Assembly: GCA_015143295.1 (NCBI GenBank)
Contig: CM026564.1
Coordinates: 15,364,416-15,428,415, forward strand
Direction: 5' to 3'
DNA from: Tetracentron sinense
Lineage: Eukaryota > Streptophyta > Magnoliopsida > Trochodendrales > Trochodendraceae
Length of the DNA stretch: 64,000 nucleotides
The notes below the pieces were generated by a model. That model was not told where the DNA came from. It searched no databases and was given only the letters and a program-made list of their open reading frames with translations. The translations under genes were made by a program, and so were the position numbers. Shown here in pieces: positions 20,632-31,135 of the stretch (position 1 is its first letter; each line of letters opens with the position of its first letter).

Positions 20632-22766
20632 CTAGCTAGAGTTTAAAGTAGTTCGGTAGGGTAGGAAGTGCGCAGACTTCGTCAGACGGTCTACTACAAC
20701 CCAAATTGCATCTGAGCCCTTTGCCGTTTTTGGCAAGCCAACTATGAAATCCATGGATATGTTCTCCCATTTCCACTCGGGAATAGGAAGAGAATGCAAT
20801 AGACCGGCAGGTCGCATGTGTTCTGCTTTCACCTGTTGGCAAACTAAGCATCGTGCTACATACTCCGCAACATCCCTCTTCATATTCTGCCACCAAAAGT
20901 GACTCTTGAGGTTCCGGTACATCTTTGTACCCCCAGGATGCACTGTGTACTTCGAACGATGTGCTTCGTCCATGATCTCTCGTCGAAGATCTGCATTGGC
21001 CAGAACACACAGCCTTCCTTTGAATGTGATAGCACCTCGGCTAGTGAGAGAAAATTCCTCACTGCCCTTGGCAACTTCCTTGTCCCGATAAGCCAACAGT
21101 TCAGCATCCGCGGCTTGGTATTCTTGGATCAAATCTATAATGTATGGCCGAACCGTGACATTTGCCAAGATAGGACTACGGACAGAGTCATTCACACTGA
21201 TGTCCAGATTTGCCAAGTCTTCAAGTAGCTTCCATTCCTGCACTAACATGCATGCTAATAACCCCGGAGGTCTTCTACTCAAAGCATCAACCACTACGTT
21301 TGCTTTACCCGGGTGGTATTGAATGGTACAATCGTAGTCTTTCAAAAATTCCATCCAACGCCGTTGCCTTAGATTCAGCTCTTTTTGGGAAAAGAGATAC
21401 TTGAGACTCTTGTGATCGGTAAACACATAGAACTCCACCCCATAAAGGTAATGACGCCAAATCTTAAGTGCAAACACGACCGCCGCAAGCTCCAAGTCGT
21501 GCGTGGGATAATTCTTTTCATGCTCCTTCAATTGCCTTGATGCATAGGCAATGACTTTCTTATGCTGCATGAGTACACATCCAAGTCCAACGTGCGAGGC
21601 ATCACTATACACCTCATACCCATAAGGTTCGGATGGCACTGTAAGGACAAGAGCTGTAGTAAGCCTCTTCTTCAGTTCCGTGAAACTGATCTCGCACTTA
21701 TCACTCCATACAAACTTGGCGTTCTTCCTTGTCAGGTGAGTAAGCGGTGCTGTAAGGCTAGAGAAACCCTCTACGAATCTCCTATAGTAGCCTGCCAACC
21801 CAAGAAAGCTGCGTATCTCAGTAACACTCTTGGGCCTCGCCCAACTCATAACTGCTTCGATCTTCTTCGGATCTACCGAGATACCTTCTGCAGAAACAAC
21901 GTGGCCTAAGAATGCCACCTCTTCCAACCAAAACTCACACTTGCTAAGTTTGGCGTATAGCTTGTGCTCTCTTAGCATTTCCAAAGCAAGGCGTAGGTCG
22001 CGTGTGTGATCTTCCCGTGTCTGGGAATAGACCAAAATGTCATCAACAAATACAATCACGCACCTATCAAGATATGGCCGGAACACCCGGTTCATTAAAT
22101 CCATAAAAGCTGCCAGCGCGTTCGTGAGACCAAAAGGCATCACCAAGAACTCGTAGTGTCCATATCGAGTCCGGAAAGCAGTTTTGGGAACATCTTCCCC
22201 CTTAATCTTCAACTGGTGATAACCCGATCGAATGTCTATCTTTGAGAAAAATCTCGCTCCCTTCAACTGATCGAACAAATCGTCAATTCTAGGCAATGGA
22301 TAACTATTCTTTATAGTGACCTTGTTCAATTGCCGGTAATCGACGCACATCCGCATCGAGCCATCTTTCTTCTTAACAAACAACACCGGGGCACCCCACG
22401 GTGAGACACTTGGTCGAATGAAACCAAGGCCTTGTAATTCCTCCAACTGAGTCTTCAACTCCTTGAGTTCTACCGGGGCCATTCTATACGGAGCCCTAGA
22501 GATGGGAGCTGTGCCTGGTGTAAGCTCAATCACAAACTCAATCTCCCTATCTGGAGGTAATCCTGGCAACTCCTCTGGAAATACATCCAGGAATTCACTC
22601 ACGACCGGAATAGTCGAAGAGTCCTTTGCCTCGAGGTTCGCTAAGCTCAATGCCGCAAAACGAGCGATATCTCTACTTTTTAACCCCCGAAAGTGAAATG
22701 GTTTTCCTTCTACCGGCTTGAAGAGTACCATCTTCTCAAAGCAAGCTACATGCCCATGATGTGCTG
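20632..22766 (-). pseudogene. pol: Element D reverse transcriptase, RNase H and integrase N-terminus
   Basis: An open frame of 699 codons (22731-20632). In order: RT entry ([14 protein letters not shown], about residue 50), [32 protein letters not shown] with the first catalytic Asp, MPFGLTNA, and [12 protein letters not shown] with the active-site FVDD (about residue 230). RNase H follows with YEVYSDAS, the Glu in [18 protein letters not shown] and DALSRR. Then come the HHCC zinc finger of integrase (HPGGTKM..., CLVCQQVK) and its first catalytic Asp in SMDFIVGLP. It copied element RNA into DNA. All RT and RNase H catalytic residues look intact, but the frame is cut upstream by a frameshift near 22790 and downstream by a CAG-to-TAG stop. 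Confidence 0.93.
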
Positions 22767-23038
22767 CTAATCAATCCATTCCCAATATAAATCAAAGTCT
22801 TGGAATCCCAGTACGATGAGATCAACCGCCAACTCGTGGCTTCCAACTTGGACCACACTATTTCTATACACTTTATCTGCCAATACTGTTTTGCCGAGAG
22901 GAGTCGAAATGGCTAACTCCGGTTCTAGCTGACTTGGCTCTACAGAAAAGCCTTCTGAAAAACTCGGCGAGACAAATGAATGAGTAGACCCGGTATCAAT
23001 CAACACTCGAGCCAAATACTCATTGACTAGTAGGGTTC
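22767..23038 (-). pseudogene. pol: Element D aspartic protease (exon-like segment)
   Basis: A retropepsin-type protease that would cleave the polyprotein. The frame starts right after the TTTCAG acceptor-like site and contains [18 protein letters not shown] with the catalytic DTG, then a typical [16 protein letters not shown] segment. Against B the next bases show a 1-bp deletion (near 22790) and a TGG-to-TGA change, which end the frame at 22767. B retains the correct frame here ([10 protein letters not shown]), so the lesion is specific to this copy. Confidence 0.88.
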
Positions 23039-23183
23039 CTGAAATTTTAGCTAGCTAAGTCAATCCATGCATCAACAATGTATACATATAGGTATTTATA
23101 TATATAACATGCCATATACGTACACAAAGAATAATACATAATAATTTTATTTACGGGTAATTAAATAAATTACAACTGCGTAC
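23039..23183 (-). other. Putative 145-bp intron between gag and protease of element D
   Basis: On the minus strand the segment starts AAG|GTACGC and ends TTTCAG|GA. It is about 74% A+T by my count, against a GC-rich gag upstream, and has stops in all frames. Excising it joins gag to protease in frame (phase 1, within a Gly codon) at exactly the place where related elements read gag into protease without interruption. Without splicing, translation would stop at a TAA a few codons into the segment, giving Gag alone. The 3' half is conserved in element B (17306-17370). No transcript evidence is available. Confidence 0.65.
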
Positions 23184-23418
23184 CTTGCACTACATTGTCA
23201 GATGCAAGTGCATCACCCTCTGTCAAGGCAAAAACTCACCCCTGGTTCGCCTGGCGAGGCGGAGGTGTAGACCGGGTAGTCTGGGATGACGCCTGATATG
23301 ATCCTGCTGGGTGTGCTGGGGGCCTAATCCCCTGAGACTGGCCTGGTAAATGCCGACTGGGGCAATCCCTGATCATATGGCCCTGGCGACCACAATAAAA
23401 GCATCCACCCGATGCCCT
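23184..23418 (-). pseudogene. gag: Element D gag C-terminus with CCHC zinc knuckle
   Basis: This is in frame with the upstream gag but separated from it by a TGA (23419-23421, probably from CGA). It encodes a CCHC knuckle, CFYCGRQGHMIRDC (C-X2-C-X4-H-X4-C), then a Pro/Gln/Ser-rich linker and an acidic end (LTEGDALASDNVV) just before the putative donor site. The knuckle binds genomic RNA during packaging. Confidence 0.82.
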
Positions 23419-24430
23419 TCAGCAATCTCCTGCCGGGTGCCTTCGGCCGCACGAAGTGCAGACCTCGTGTGTATAGGTCGGAGGGGCCGGAGGTGGAGCA
23501 TACCTCATCGTCTGAGGTGCAACTGGCCGTGGAGCTGGAAGAGCCTGAGGTCGCGGTGCCTGAGGCACATACTGCCGTGGAGCTGGAGGCGCATAAGATG
23601 ACCTCATCGGTGGTGCTGGCCACGCATACTGATAAGGGCCAGTATGAGCCCGCCTCTCTGGAGGTGCTGAACTACTGGCTTGGCCTCTTGCCAACTCCCT
23701 CTTCTTGGACACCGCCTCAGAATTTGCCTTGATCAATAAGGCTTTGTCTACCACTTCCGGATAAGTAGCGTGCCTGAAAGCCGATACTTTCTCCATAATA
23801 ACATCCTTGAGACCTTGCTCAAATCTCCTCGCCTTCCTTGCCTCAGTAGCCACCATGTGAGGCGCAAATCTAGAGAGCTCCGAGAACTTAGCTTCATATT
23901 GTGCTACTGACATCGAACCTTGCTCAAGGTTGATGAATTCTCTCTTTCCTTTCCCGTGCTCCGATCGGAAAGTACTTCTTATAAAAAGTGTCCTTGAACT
24001 CCTCCCAAGTCCAAGGTTGACCCTGCATGGTCAAATCTCGCATCCTCAATGCGGACAACCACCAATGGTGGGCTTCGCTCTCTAGCATGAAAACTGCCCA
24101 TGCTACTCTATCCTCCTCTATAGGCGAGAGGACCGCAAAGATCTTCTCCATCTGGAGGATCCATGCCTCCGTAGCAAGAAGGTCCACACTCCCATGGAAT
24201 GGTGGAGGCCTCAATCTCCTGAATGCCTCAACTCCAGCTGTACGATGTACTGGAGCTGCGGGCGGTGGAGTAGGTGCCGCCGACGATGGTATAGCTTGCC
24301 GAGCCGCCAGTATGGCGAGTGTCTCAGCAATAGAGCCTAAGACCTGGGAGAGGTCCGGCTGCTCATCCTCATCTCTGGAAGAAGATGAAGCTCTGGTGTG
24401 TGGTCCACGACCCCGTGTGCCCAGCCTCAT
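23419..24430 (-). pseudogene. gag: Element D gag (capsid), frameshifted
   Basis: The N-terminal frame (24430-23924, 168 codons) starts MRLGTRGRG and contains the retrotransposon Gag core with FHGSVD, WILQMEKIF, HHWW and WEEFKDTFYKKYFP. A small indel near 23940 shifts the frame. The following frame (23913-23419) resumes with MSVAQYEAKFSELSRFAPH, a basic segment, a Pro-rich linker and a first Cys/His motif CTSCGRRHPAGDC. The two halves are one ancestral Gag, which forms the virus-like particle. The start Met is the first in the frame after the PBS leader. The frameshift and the terminal TGA make it a pseudogene. Confidence 0.88.
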
Positions 24431-24774
24431 GACTAAAGTCCTGAGAACAATAGCACCACATGAGTCTCACTTGAAACCACAATTTATCACATTTCCATTT
24501 CACAATAATTCAAGTGGCATTATGTGTATAATATAATACTAATATGCATCGCATCACAACCATCGGTGTATTTACAATATTATACCTTGGTGTTCTAGCG
24601 CTCCTAAGACTCGTACCTGGTTGAAACAACCATTTTGACTAAGACTAACGTTTAGTCTTTCACTTGGATCAAGACTCGCTTCCAACTTACTTCCCTCCCA
24701 ACTCGTTTCCCAACATATGCTCTTGTCAAGCCGTGGTATTCGATTCTAAGTGACCCTAGAGACCTAAAGCCTAA
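24431..24774 (-). other. Untranslated leader of element D
   Basis: About 340 bp between PBS and the gag start, AT-rich, without coding content. The 35 bp next to the PBS (GACCCTAGAGACCTAAAGCC on the plus strand and beyond) are nearly identical in C (13065-13092). This is the region where packaging signals would be expected. Confidence 0.7.
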
Positions 24775-24786
24775 GCTCTGATACCA
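24775..24786 (-). other. Primer-binding site of element D (initiator tRNA-Met)
   Basis: Minus-strand TGGTATCAGAGC begins 4 bp downstream of the 5' LTR, as in element C. Confidence 0.95.
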
Positions 24787-24790
24787 CTTC

Positions 24791-26086
24791 TGTCGCGACC
24801 CAAAACCCACCCTAGTAGTTAGAGTGAACTTTGGACGACTAATCATGGCTTACATGACTTGCTTGACAAACCAACCTGCAAAAACCCACAGAGCATATAC
24901 AATAGAGGATGACAGCGGAAACATAACTATAAAACACAGCGGAAGTCTAACAACCTCTAAGTGTATACACATGGTCCAAGTTTAATACAAAGAAGTCAAA
25001 ACAAAGAAAGTGCGGACATGCCCGCCAAAATACATGGATATAATCACTCATGCTCACCCACAGCTAATCCACTCAGAATCTAACACCACCTACTGATAAC
25101 CCTCTACGGGAGATTCCTCCAAAGGTTCCTCGACGTACTCCTCCTCCACCCATGGACCAGGAGCACAAACATCAAATGGAGCAGCAGCTCCCTCAGAACC
25201 TGCCGACATAAGAAGTACGGCTGAGCATGGAATACTCAGCGGGTACTAAATACTAACCAACAGTTATAGCAAGAGATAGCAATGCATACCCAGGAAACAA
25301 TATAGATATATATGAATCAAGAACAGTTAATATCATACCAGGAAATAAGGAAATTCATAATCATGCTTGCAGTTCATGAAAAGCCGATAAAACCCTTGAA
25401 ATCTTGTGCACTTGACTTGACTTGGAATATCTTTTCGTACTTGAAAGCTTGTCATGTTTGTCTTGCTTGATCCTGTCGAGCGTGTCGTACGTGTCATGTC
25501 ATGCATGTCATGCGTGCTTGCTTGTGATCATGTAACTTGTGAGATATACTTGTGAGATATCCTTGTGAGATGCGCTTGAGAGATGCCTTGAGAGGGAAGG
25601 GAGACCCTTCTTTATGCAATGCACTTGAGAGGGAAGGGAGACCCTTCTTCATGATATGTATGTACTTGCGAGGGAAGGGAGGCCCTTCTTCATGATATGC
25701 ACTTGTGAGTGAGGGGAGACCCCTCGTGGAATGTTGATTCTTGTTTTCTTGTGAAAAGTGAGGTAAAACATATCATAGGATATGTCCCACCTCTAACCAT
25801 GTTCTTGAAAACCTCGATAGATCATGTCATGCATGCCGTGCTCGTGGGAATCGTGTACATACTTGCATTTAAATTTAAATATGACATTTGGGTAATTCAC
25901 AACACATATAACATCAATGATTGAGCAATTTAATATTCACATCATTTAGGGAAAGCAAGAAAACACACTACTATAACCCTAGCAATTTCCATGAATGTTT
26001 AAGCATGCAATTTCTTTATTTATTATTCATTTCATTCATCTTGGCATTTCATCAAACATGGTGTGTTCATTATTGATTTACCCTAC
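24791..26086 (-). mobile_element. 5' LTR of element D, truncated
   Basis: It starts TGTCGCGACCC next to the PBS and matches 17371-18666 almost base for base. It ends abruptly after TTTACCCTAC at 26086, where 3' LTR homology continues with AACATGCTTTTC. The missing part, corresponding to 18667-19612, includes the sense-strand start of U3, so this LTR has lost its upstream promoter region. The lost piece is not found elsewhere in the window. Confidence 0.92.
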
Positions 26087-26617
26087 CATGCCATGTTAAA
26101 TACCCGCCGTTATAGTGTATCACAGTGGTGGGGTAACCCATCAAAGATTATCTTATCAGGGAATCCTATAGTGATGGACATGCACGACGGTTGAATGAAC
26201 CCGCCGTCTTATATCACCAAATGTCTGCGGTTACCAACCGTCGTACTTCTATTTTTCATATGATTATTAAAATGACATCTTGCGTCGTATATCTACCCAC
26301 CATTACATAACCGTCATCATATATTACGAATATCACAGTGGTTTAACTGCCGTGCTTTAGATTTTATAAGACGGAGTCTTCTACCACCGTCCTTTCTTAA
26401 TTCTATCACGGCATGTTCTACTGCCGTTATTTATGACCAATGACACGACGGGTCGACCCGCGGTCATGTATCATGGCAGTTCAAACCGCAGTGAAATAGT
26501 TTTTGTAATATCACGGAGAGTCCAACCACAATGAAATAGTTTTGTACTACCACGGCGGGTCCAACCGCCGCAATGTGTAAAAAAAATTTAAAAAAAAGAA
26601 TTTTTTTCGCAAAAATT
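26087..26617. mobile_element. DNA-transposon-like fragment rich in short inverted subterminal repeats
   Basis: About 530 bp holding many diverged units of the form CACGGCGGGTCCAACCGCC, with variants such as CGACGGTTGAATGAACCCGCC and ACGACGGGTCGACCCGCGG. Each is a small dyad of CGGCGG/CCGCCG type, spaced about 40-60 bp. Such GACGG...CCGTC subterminal repeats are typical of plant CACTA-like and MITE DNA transposons. No transposase and no clear terminal inverted repeats are visible. The A/T-rich right end (26575-26617) abuts the copia LTR. Confidence 0.5.
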
Positions 26618-28825
26618 TGTTTTTTTTTAAGGGGAATCTGGATAAAAATTTCTGCTTAAGCTGAATCCCCTAGATCTTAACACCATAAAAATCATCAAAA
26701 TTATCTAAGAGTTTTAGTCATATCATCGCGGTGAATGTTTTTCACCGGTAAAGCTTAATCTACTCGAACCGTCAGAACTCTTTGTAGAGATTTCTCCGAA
26801 AAAATACTAGAAACTCGATCCTTGTTCTTCACTATCCCCACGAAGCTTTAGAATCTCCTTTGGAATTATAGAAGCAAGAGGAAGAAGATGGATCATTGGT
26901 GTAGACCTTCTATCACCAATAATACTAAGGTTCAAAACCCTAGATTTGCAAAACCCAACTAGAACCACCAATATAGCTCACGAAAATCCCTAGGGGTCTC
27001 CCCTAGGGCTCATGGTTTGGAGAGAGAGAGGAGAGGAGAGAAAAAATTCTAGAGAATTCTACTTAATGGTCTACGGTGTTTGGGTATTTATAGACTAGGA
27101 TCTTATCCTAATCTTACTCCAACTTGATCTTATCTAGTAGGATTTATTAATTAACAATAACTCTTATTATTAATTAAATAAACTCCTACTTAATCTATAA
27201 CTACTTAGTTATAGTAATCCTATTGATTAAAGAGTCCCTATTATAAGAGGATTCCTTAATTAAAAGGGATAAGTCAACATCCTACACCAAAGTAGGAAAC
27301 CTAGTCAAACTAGGAATCCACAAGGGGGGGCGTGGGATTTCAGGTGTTAAAACTCCTTATCGTAATCTAATTACAATAACATCTTAATCCTAATTGCAAT
27401 CCAACAGTTGGATTTTAATTCCATAATAAAAGGAATTATATTTCAGTAATTATTCAATTAAACAAATCCTAATCCAATTAGGATTCCTCAAGTGGGCGCC
27501 CCACCCTAGGGTTTAAACCCATGGGCTTTGGCCTATATTAAAGGTCCATTTTAATGGGATTATGGATATGGGTCAAACCCATTTCCCCTTTAATTATGTT
27601 AATCAAATAATTACTAAAATAATCCCTCAGTGTAAATTAACAATTAATTTAAACAATAGATTAACTATTAATCTATTTAATTAAATGATTAAATTTTAAT
27701 CACTTAAAATAATTGATTAACTTTTAATCAATTATTGAGCTTGTATTTCTTATGTGAGCACCTCCACAGAGTGCTCTGGGACATTCTTACCCTGGCTTAT
27801 CCAATGTTATCACATTGACCCTAAAGGGGAATTACATCGGAATTGCAAGTGACATAAGATATCCATGTTGCAATTAAATCCCAGTGTATGAACATTAACC
27901 ATTACGGATCCCGCCACATGAACTTTTAAATTCAATTCATCCTTCCAAATACATTATCCCTAATGGGCCTTCGAGATTGACATACTATCTAACCCATAGC
28001 CCATTGCAAATCATCCGAGTTTCCAAGACTTATGATTAAGCCATGAGAAACAATTTCTCATGAAAAACATTTTGAAAAAAATCATTTTATCAGTATAATA
28101 CCTTTTAATAAAAGTATATTTCAAAACTTATTTTGTTTCAAAATCACCTGCGCAGGATTTGAACTTAATCAACTATCTTACCCGGAACTTGGATAATCTC
28201 TCAAATTAATGAGCATGGATTTCTTGTTTGAAATTCATCATGACTCGAACAACTTTCTGACTATCCAACTATCATTGTTGTAATCCCTAAGTTAGAAAAT
28301 ACGTTGGTGTAATCAAAACAGTCAGATCACTACCCAGTCATAGATGAACTCATCTGATCTAAGGATCAACAAAACCGTTCAATGTGAATGAGAGACCAAC
28401 TATCCGATAGTATGTTTATGCAAGAGGTCTCTCATTGAATGCAATCAGTCAGTGTACATTTAAGCACCCATATGCTAATGTGTAGTCTCCACTATAATAG
28501 TTCTAGATGGAACTACATCTCAACTATTGAGAACATCTTAGCATTCTGGCAGCCATATAAGTGAAGTGCCTAGCTTCACCCACAGCTGTGACTATATAAG
28601 GTATAAGGAACTGGAAAGTTATATCTACTTGTAATAATCTAATCACATAACTTTCTTACAATATATCCTATGGACCTTTATCGATATCTCATATCGTATA
28701 GACCATCTTATGATCATGGTCAATTACCCATAATGAATACACAATAGATTAAGAAGAAGCATTTATTAATCAAATTAATAAGGTTCTAACAATCTAAATG
28801 ACTTTTCTGGGCATCATGTCCAACA
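26618..28825 (-). mobile_element. 3' LTR of copia element E
   Basis: On the minus strand it starts TGTTGGACATGATG at 28825, directly after a polypurine tract, and I place its end near 26618 where a ...AACA terminus meets the DNA-transposon-like block. That gives about 2.2 kb. The U3 part (27741-28825) matches 1-1069. The right boundary is firm. The left boundary is inferred from the TG/CA rule only, because the second LTR is missing. Confidence 0.8.
27085..27092 (-). promoter_or_regulatory. TATA box of the copia LTR
   Basis: TATAAATA on the minus strand, about 1.74 kb into the LTR. Transcription would start roughly 30 bp further left (about 27055), making the remaining ~440 bp R plus U5. Confidence 0.6.
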
Positions 28826-28840
28826 ATCTCCCACTTGCCC
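28826..28840 (-). other. Polypurine tract of copia element E
   Basis: The minus strand reads GGGCAAGTGGGAGAT directly before the LTR TG. This is the usual PPT form of Angela/Tork-related plant copia elements. Confidence 0.85.
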
Positions 28841-28846
28841 TAAAAG

Positions 28847-29398
28847 TCACGGTGCTATAGATTTCAATCCCATACTGTGTAAGTGTGTTACAAAAACTTT
28901 ATCTGATAAAGCCTTGGTCATCGAGTTTGCAACATTAAGTTGAGACCTAATCTTTGTAACCACTATTTCTTGCCTTTCAATGATCTCACGAATGAGATGA
29001 TACTTCCGCTCCACATGTTTCATCCTTTTGTGGTTCCTAGGTTCTTTGCTATGCGCTACTGCACCGTTACTATCACAGAAGAGAGTGATAGGTCTGAGTG
29101 CTGAAGGAACATTTCCTAGCTCTTGCAAAAACCTTCTGAACCAGACTGCTTCTTTTGCTACTTCTGAAGCTGTAATATATTTTGCTTCTGTGGTAGAGTA
29201 AGCAATACTCTTCTGCTTTATGCTGCACCAACTGACAGCAGCACCACCCAGTGTAAACACATACCCAGATGTAGAAGCTCTATTGTCTGGATTAGATTGG
29301 AAATCGGAATCAGTATAACTCAGTCCAACTAAATCTTCTGATTGAAAGGTAAGCACATAATCCCTAGTTCTTTTCAGGTACTTCATAATGTACTTCAC
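28847..29398 (-). pseudogene. pol: Copia element E RNase H
   Basis: A frame of 183 codons with the plant copia RNase H signature: LVGLSYTDSDFQSNPDNRAS with the first Asp, GAAVSWCSIKQKSIAYSTTEAKY with the catalytic Glu, FCDSNGAVAHSKEP with the next Asp, and MKHVERKYHLIRE near the end. It ends with its own stop 21 bp before the polypurine tract. It would degrade RNA in RNA-DNA hybrids. It is separated from RT by a stop codon and lies in a polyprotein with many lesions. Confidence 0.9.
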
Positions 29399-30301
29399 TA
29401 CAGTCCAATGATTAACACCTGGATTGCTTTAGAACCGACTAAAAACTCCCACTGCATGACAGATATCCGGTCTAGTACATAACATGGCATACATGAGGTT
29501 CCCAACTGCCGAAGCATAAGGGCACCTCTTCATCTGCTCGATCTCATCAGCTGATGTAAAAGGAATGAGTGTTGTCTTACAATCACTCATACTATACCTA
29601 GACAATATCTTGTCTATGTAGGAAGTTTGGCTCAATCCCAACATTCGGCCTTTTCTATCTCTTAGAATCTTTAATTCGAGAATATATGATGCCTCTCCCA
29701 AGTTTTTCATTGAGAAATGCTGAGAAAACCATATCTTGAGTGATGACAACATCCCTACATCATTCCCAATGTGTAGGATGTCATCTGCATAAAGAATTAG
29801 GTATACTACCGCTCTCCCACTCTCCTTCTTGTATATACAAGATTCTTCCAAATTCTTATGGAATCCAAATTCTTTGATCAAAAGATCAAATCTTTGAGTC
29901 TAGCTTCTTGAAGCTTGTTTCAAACCATATATCGACTTGTTGAGCTTGTATATCATGTTCTCCTGATTAGGAGCAATTAAGCCCTCTCGTTGCTTCATAT
30001 AGATGTCTTCATCTAACATTCCATTAAGAAAAGCAGTTTTGACATCCATTTGCCATAACTTATAGTCATGGTGTACAGCTATAGCTAGCAATATCCTGAT
30101 GGATTTAAGCATAGCTACAGGTGAAAAGGTATCCTCATAATCAACTCCTTGAATTTGAGTATAACCTTTTGCAACAAGTCTAGCTTTATAGGTCTTCACG
30201 TTACCATCGGCACCCTTCTTCCTTTTGTAAATCCATTTGCATCCAATTGGCCTTATACCATCTGGTGGATCTACTAAAGTCCAGACATCGTTGTCATACA
30301 T
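29399..30301 (-). pseudogene. pol: Copia element E reverse transcriptase
   Basis: Two frames separated by a stop at about 29897. The first (30301-29900) has NDVWTLVDPPDGIRPIGCKW, YKARLVAKGYTQIQGVDYEDTFSPVA, WQMDVKTAFLNG with the first catalytic Asp, and YGLKQASR. The second (29881-29429) has the active site YADDILHIGN. Most copia elements have YVDD, and YADD is an uncommon variant. It continues through SQTSYIDKIL and YASAVGNLMYAM. Another stop precedes RNase H. Without these stops the order matches an intact Ty1/copia RT. Confidence 0.9.
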
Positions 30302-31135
30302 GGAATCTATTTAAGCATTTATGACTTTATTCCATTGAGATGCATCTACATCCAATGTAGCTTCTTGATAAGTATTAGGATCTTTATCCTCATCATCAGG
30401 GGTAACTAGATAAACTTCATTATTGTAATACTGAAGTCTATCCGGTGGTCTAGAAACTCTTTCATACCTTCTCAGTGGAACAAAATTAGGAGAAATTAAA
30501 GTGGAAGGATTAGGTTCAGTTTGGATACTGGCTATGTCGTCTTTCATCTCATGAAATTTAACTTTCTTAAGGAGATCCATTTCTTCCTCCAAGAAAGTGG
30601 CATGAAGCCTAACAACTATTGTTTGGTCTGCCTTGGAGTAGAAATAGAAACCCTTAGTTTCTTTTGGATATCCTACAAAATTCCACTTTTCTGTCCTAGA
30701 TTCCAATTTACTGGGTTTGAGTTTGCGAACATGCGCAGGACAACCCCATACCCTTAGATGTTGTAAACTAGGTTTTCACCCAATCCATAATTCATAGGGT
30801 GTAAATGGAATAAACTTAGATGGAACCTGGTTTAGAATATAAATGGCAATTTGTATAGCATATCCCTAAAGATATGAAGGAACATTGGCATGGCTCATCA
30901 TAGAGCGAACCATATCTAATAAGGTCCGGTTTCTTCTTTCAAAAACTCCATTTTTTTGAGGAGAGGCAGGACTTGTCCATTAGGAGATAATCCCATTATC
31001 CCTTAAGTAATCCATAAACTCGTTGGTGAGGTATTCACCACCTCGATCTGATCAAAGTGTCTTTATGGTTTTGTCAGTTTGATTCTCAACTTCTAATCAG
31101 AATTCTTTGAATTTTTCAAAGGTGTCAGATTTGTG
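30302..31135 (-). pseudogene. pol: Copia element E integrase core C-terminal part, heavily decayed
   Basis: At least five in-frame stops. The frame 30706-30311 (ESRTEKWNFVGYPKETKGFYFY) belongs to the integrase C-terminal region. Upstream, reading past stops, are the second catalytic Asp (SDRGGEYL), a PQKNG motif, the Glu-containing ERRNRTLLDMVRSM and the LRVWGCPAHV segment. The domain order is normal and collinear, so the damage is point mutation rather than rearrangement. Confidence 0.8.

Larger units (their letters stand above)
17371..26086 (-). mobile_element. Element D: Ty3/gypsy (Tekay/Del-type chromovirus), nearly complete
   Basis: 3' LTR 17371-19612, PPT 19613-19626, pol 19714-23038, intron-like segment 23039-23183, gag 23184-24430, leader to 24774, PBS 24775-24786, truncated 5' LTR 24791-26086. 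I counted about 18 differences between the two LTRs over about 1295 shared bp (roughly 1.4%), nearly all transitions, so the insertion is young. The first LTR base pair is mutated (TA instead of TG at 17371). The 5' LTR lacks its last ~945 bp, so the right target duplication is lost. The chromodomain-like C-terminus (EEATWE then KYPELF) assigns it to Tekay/Del. Confidence 0.92.
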
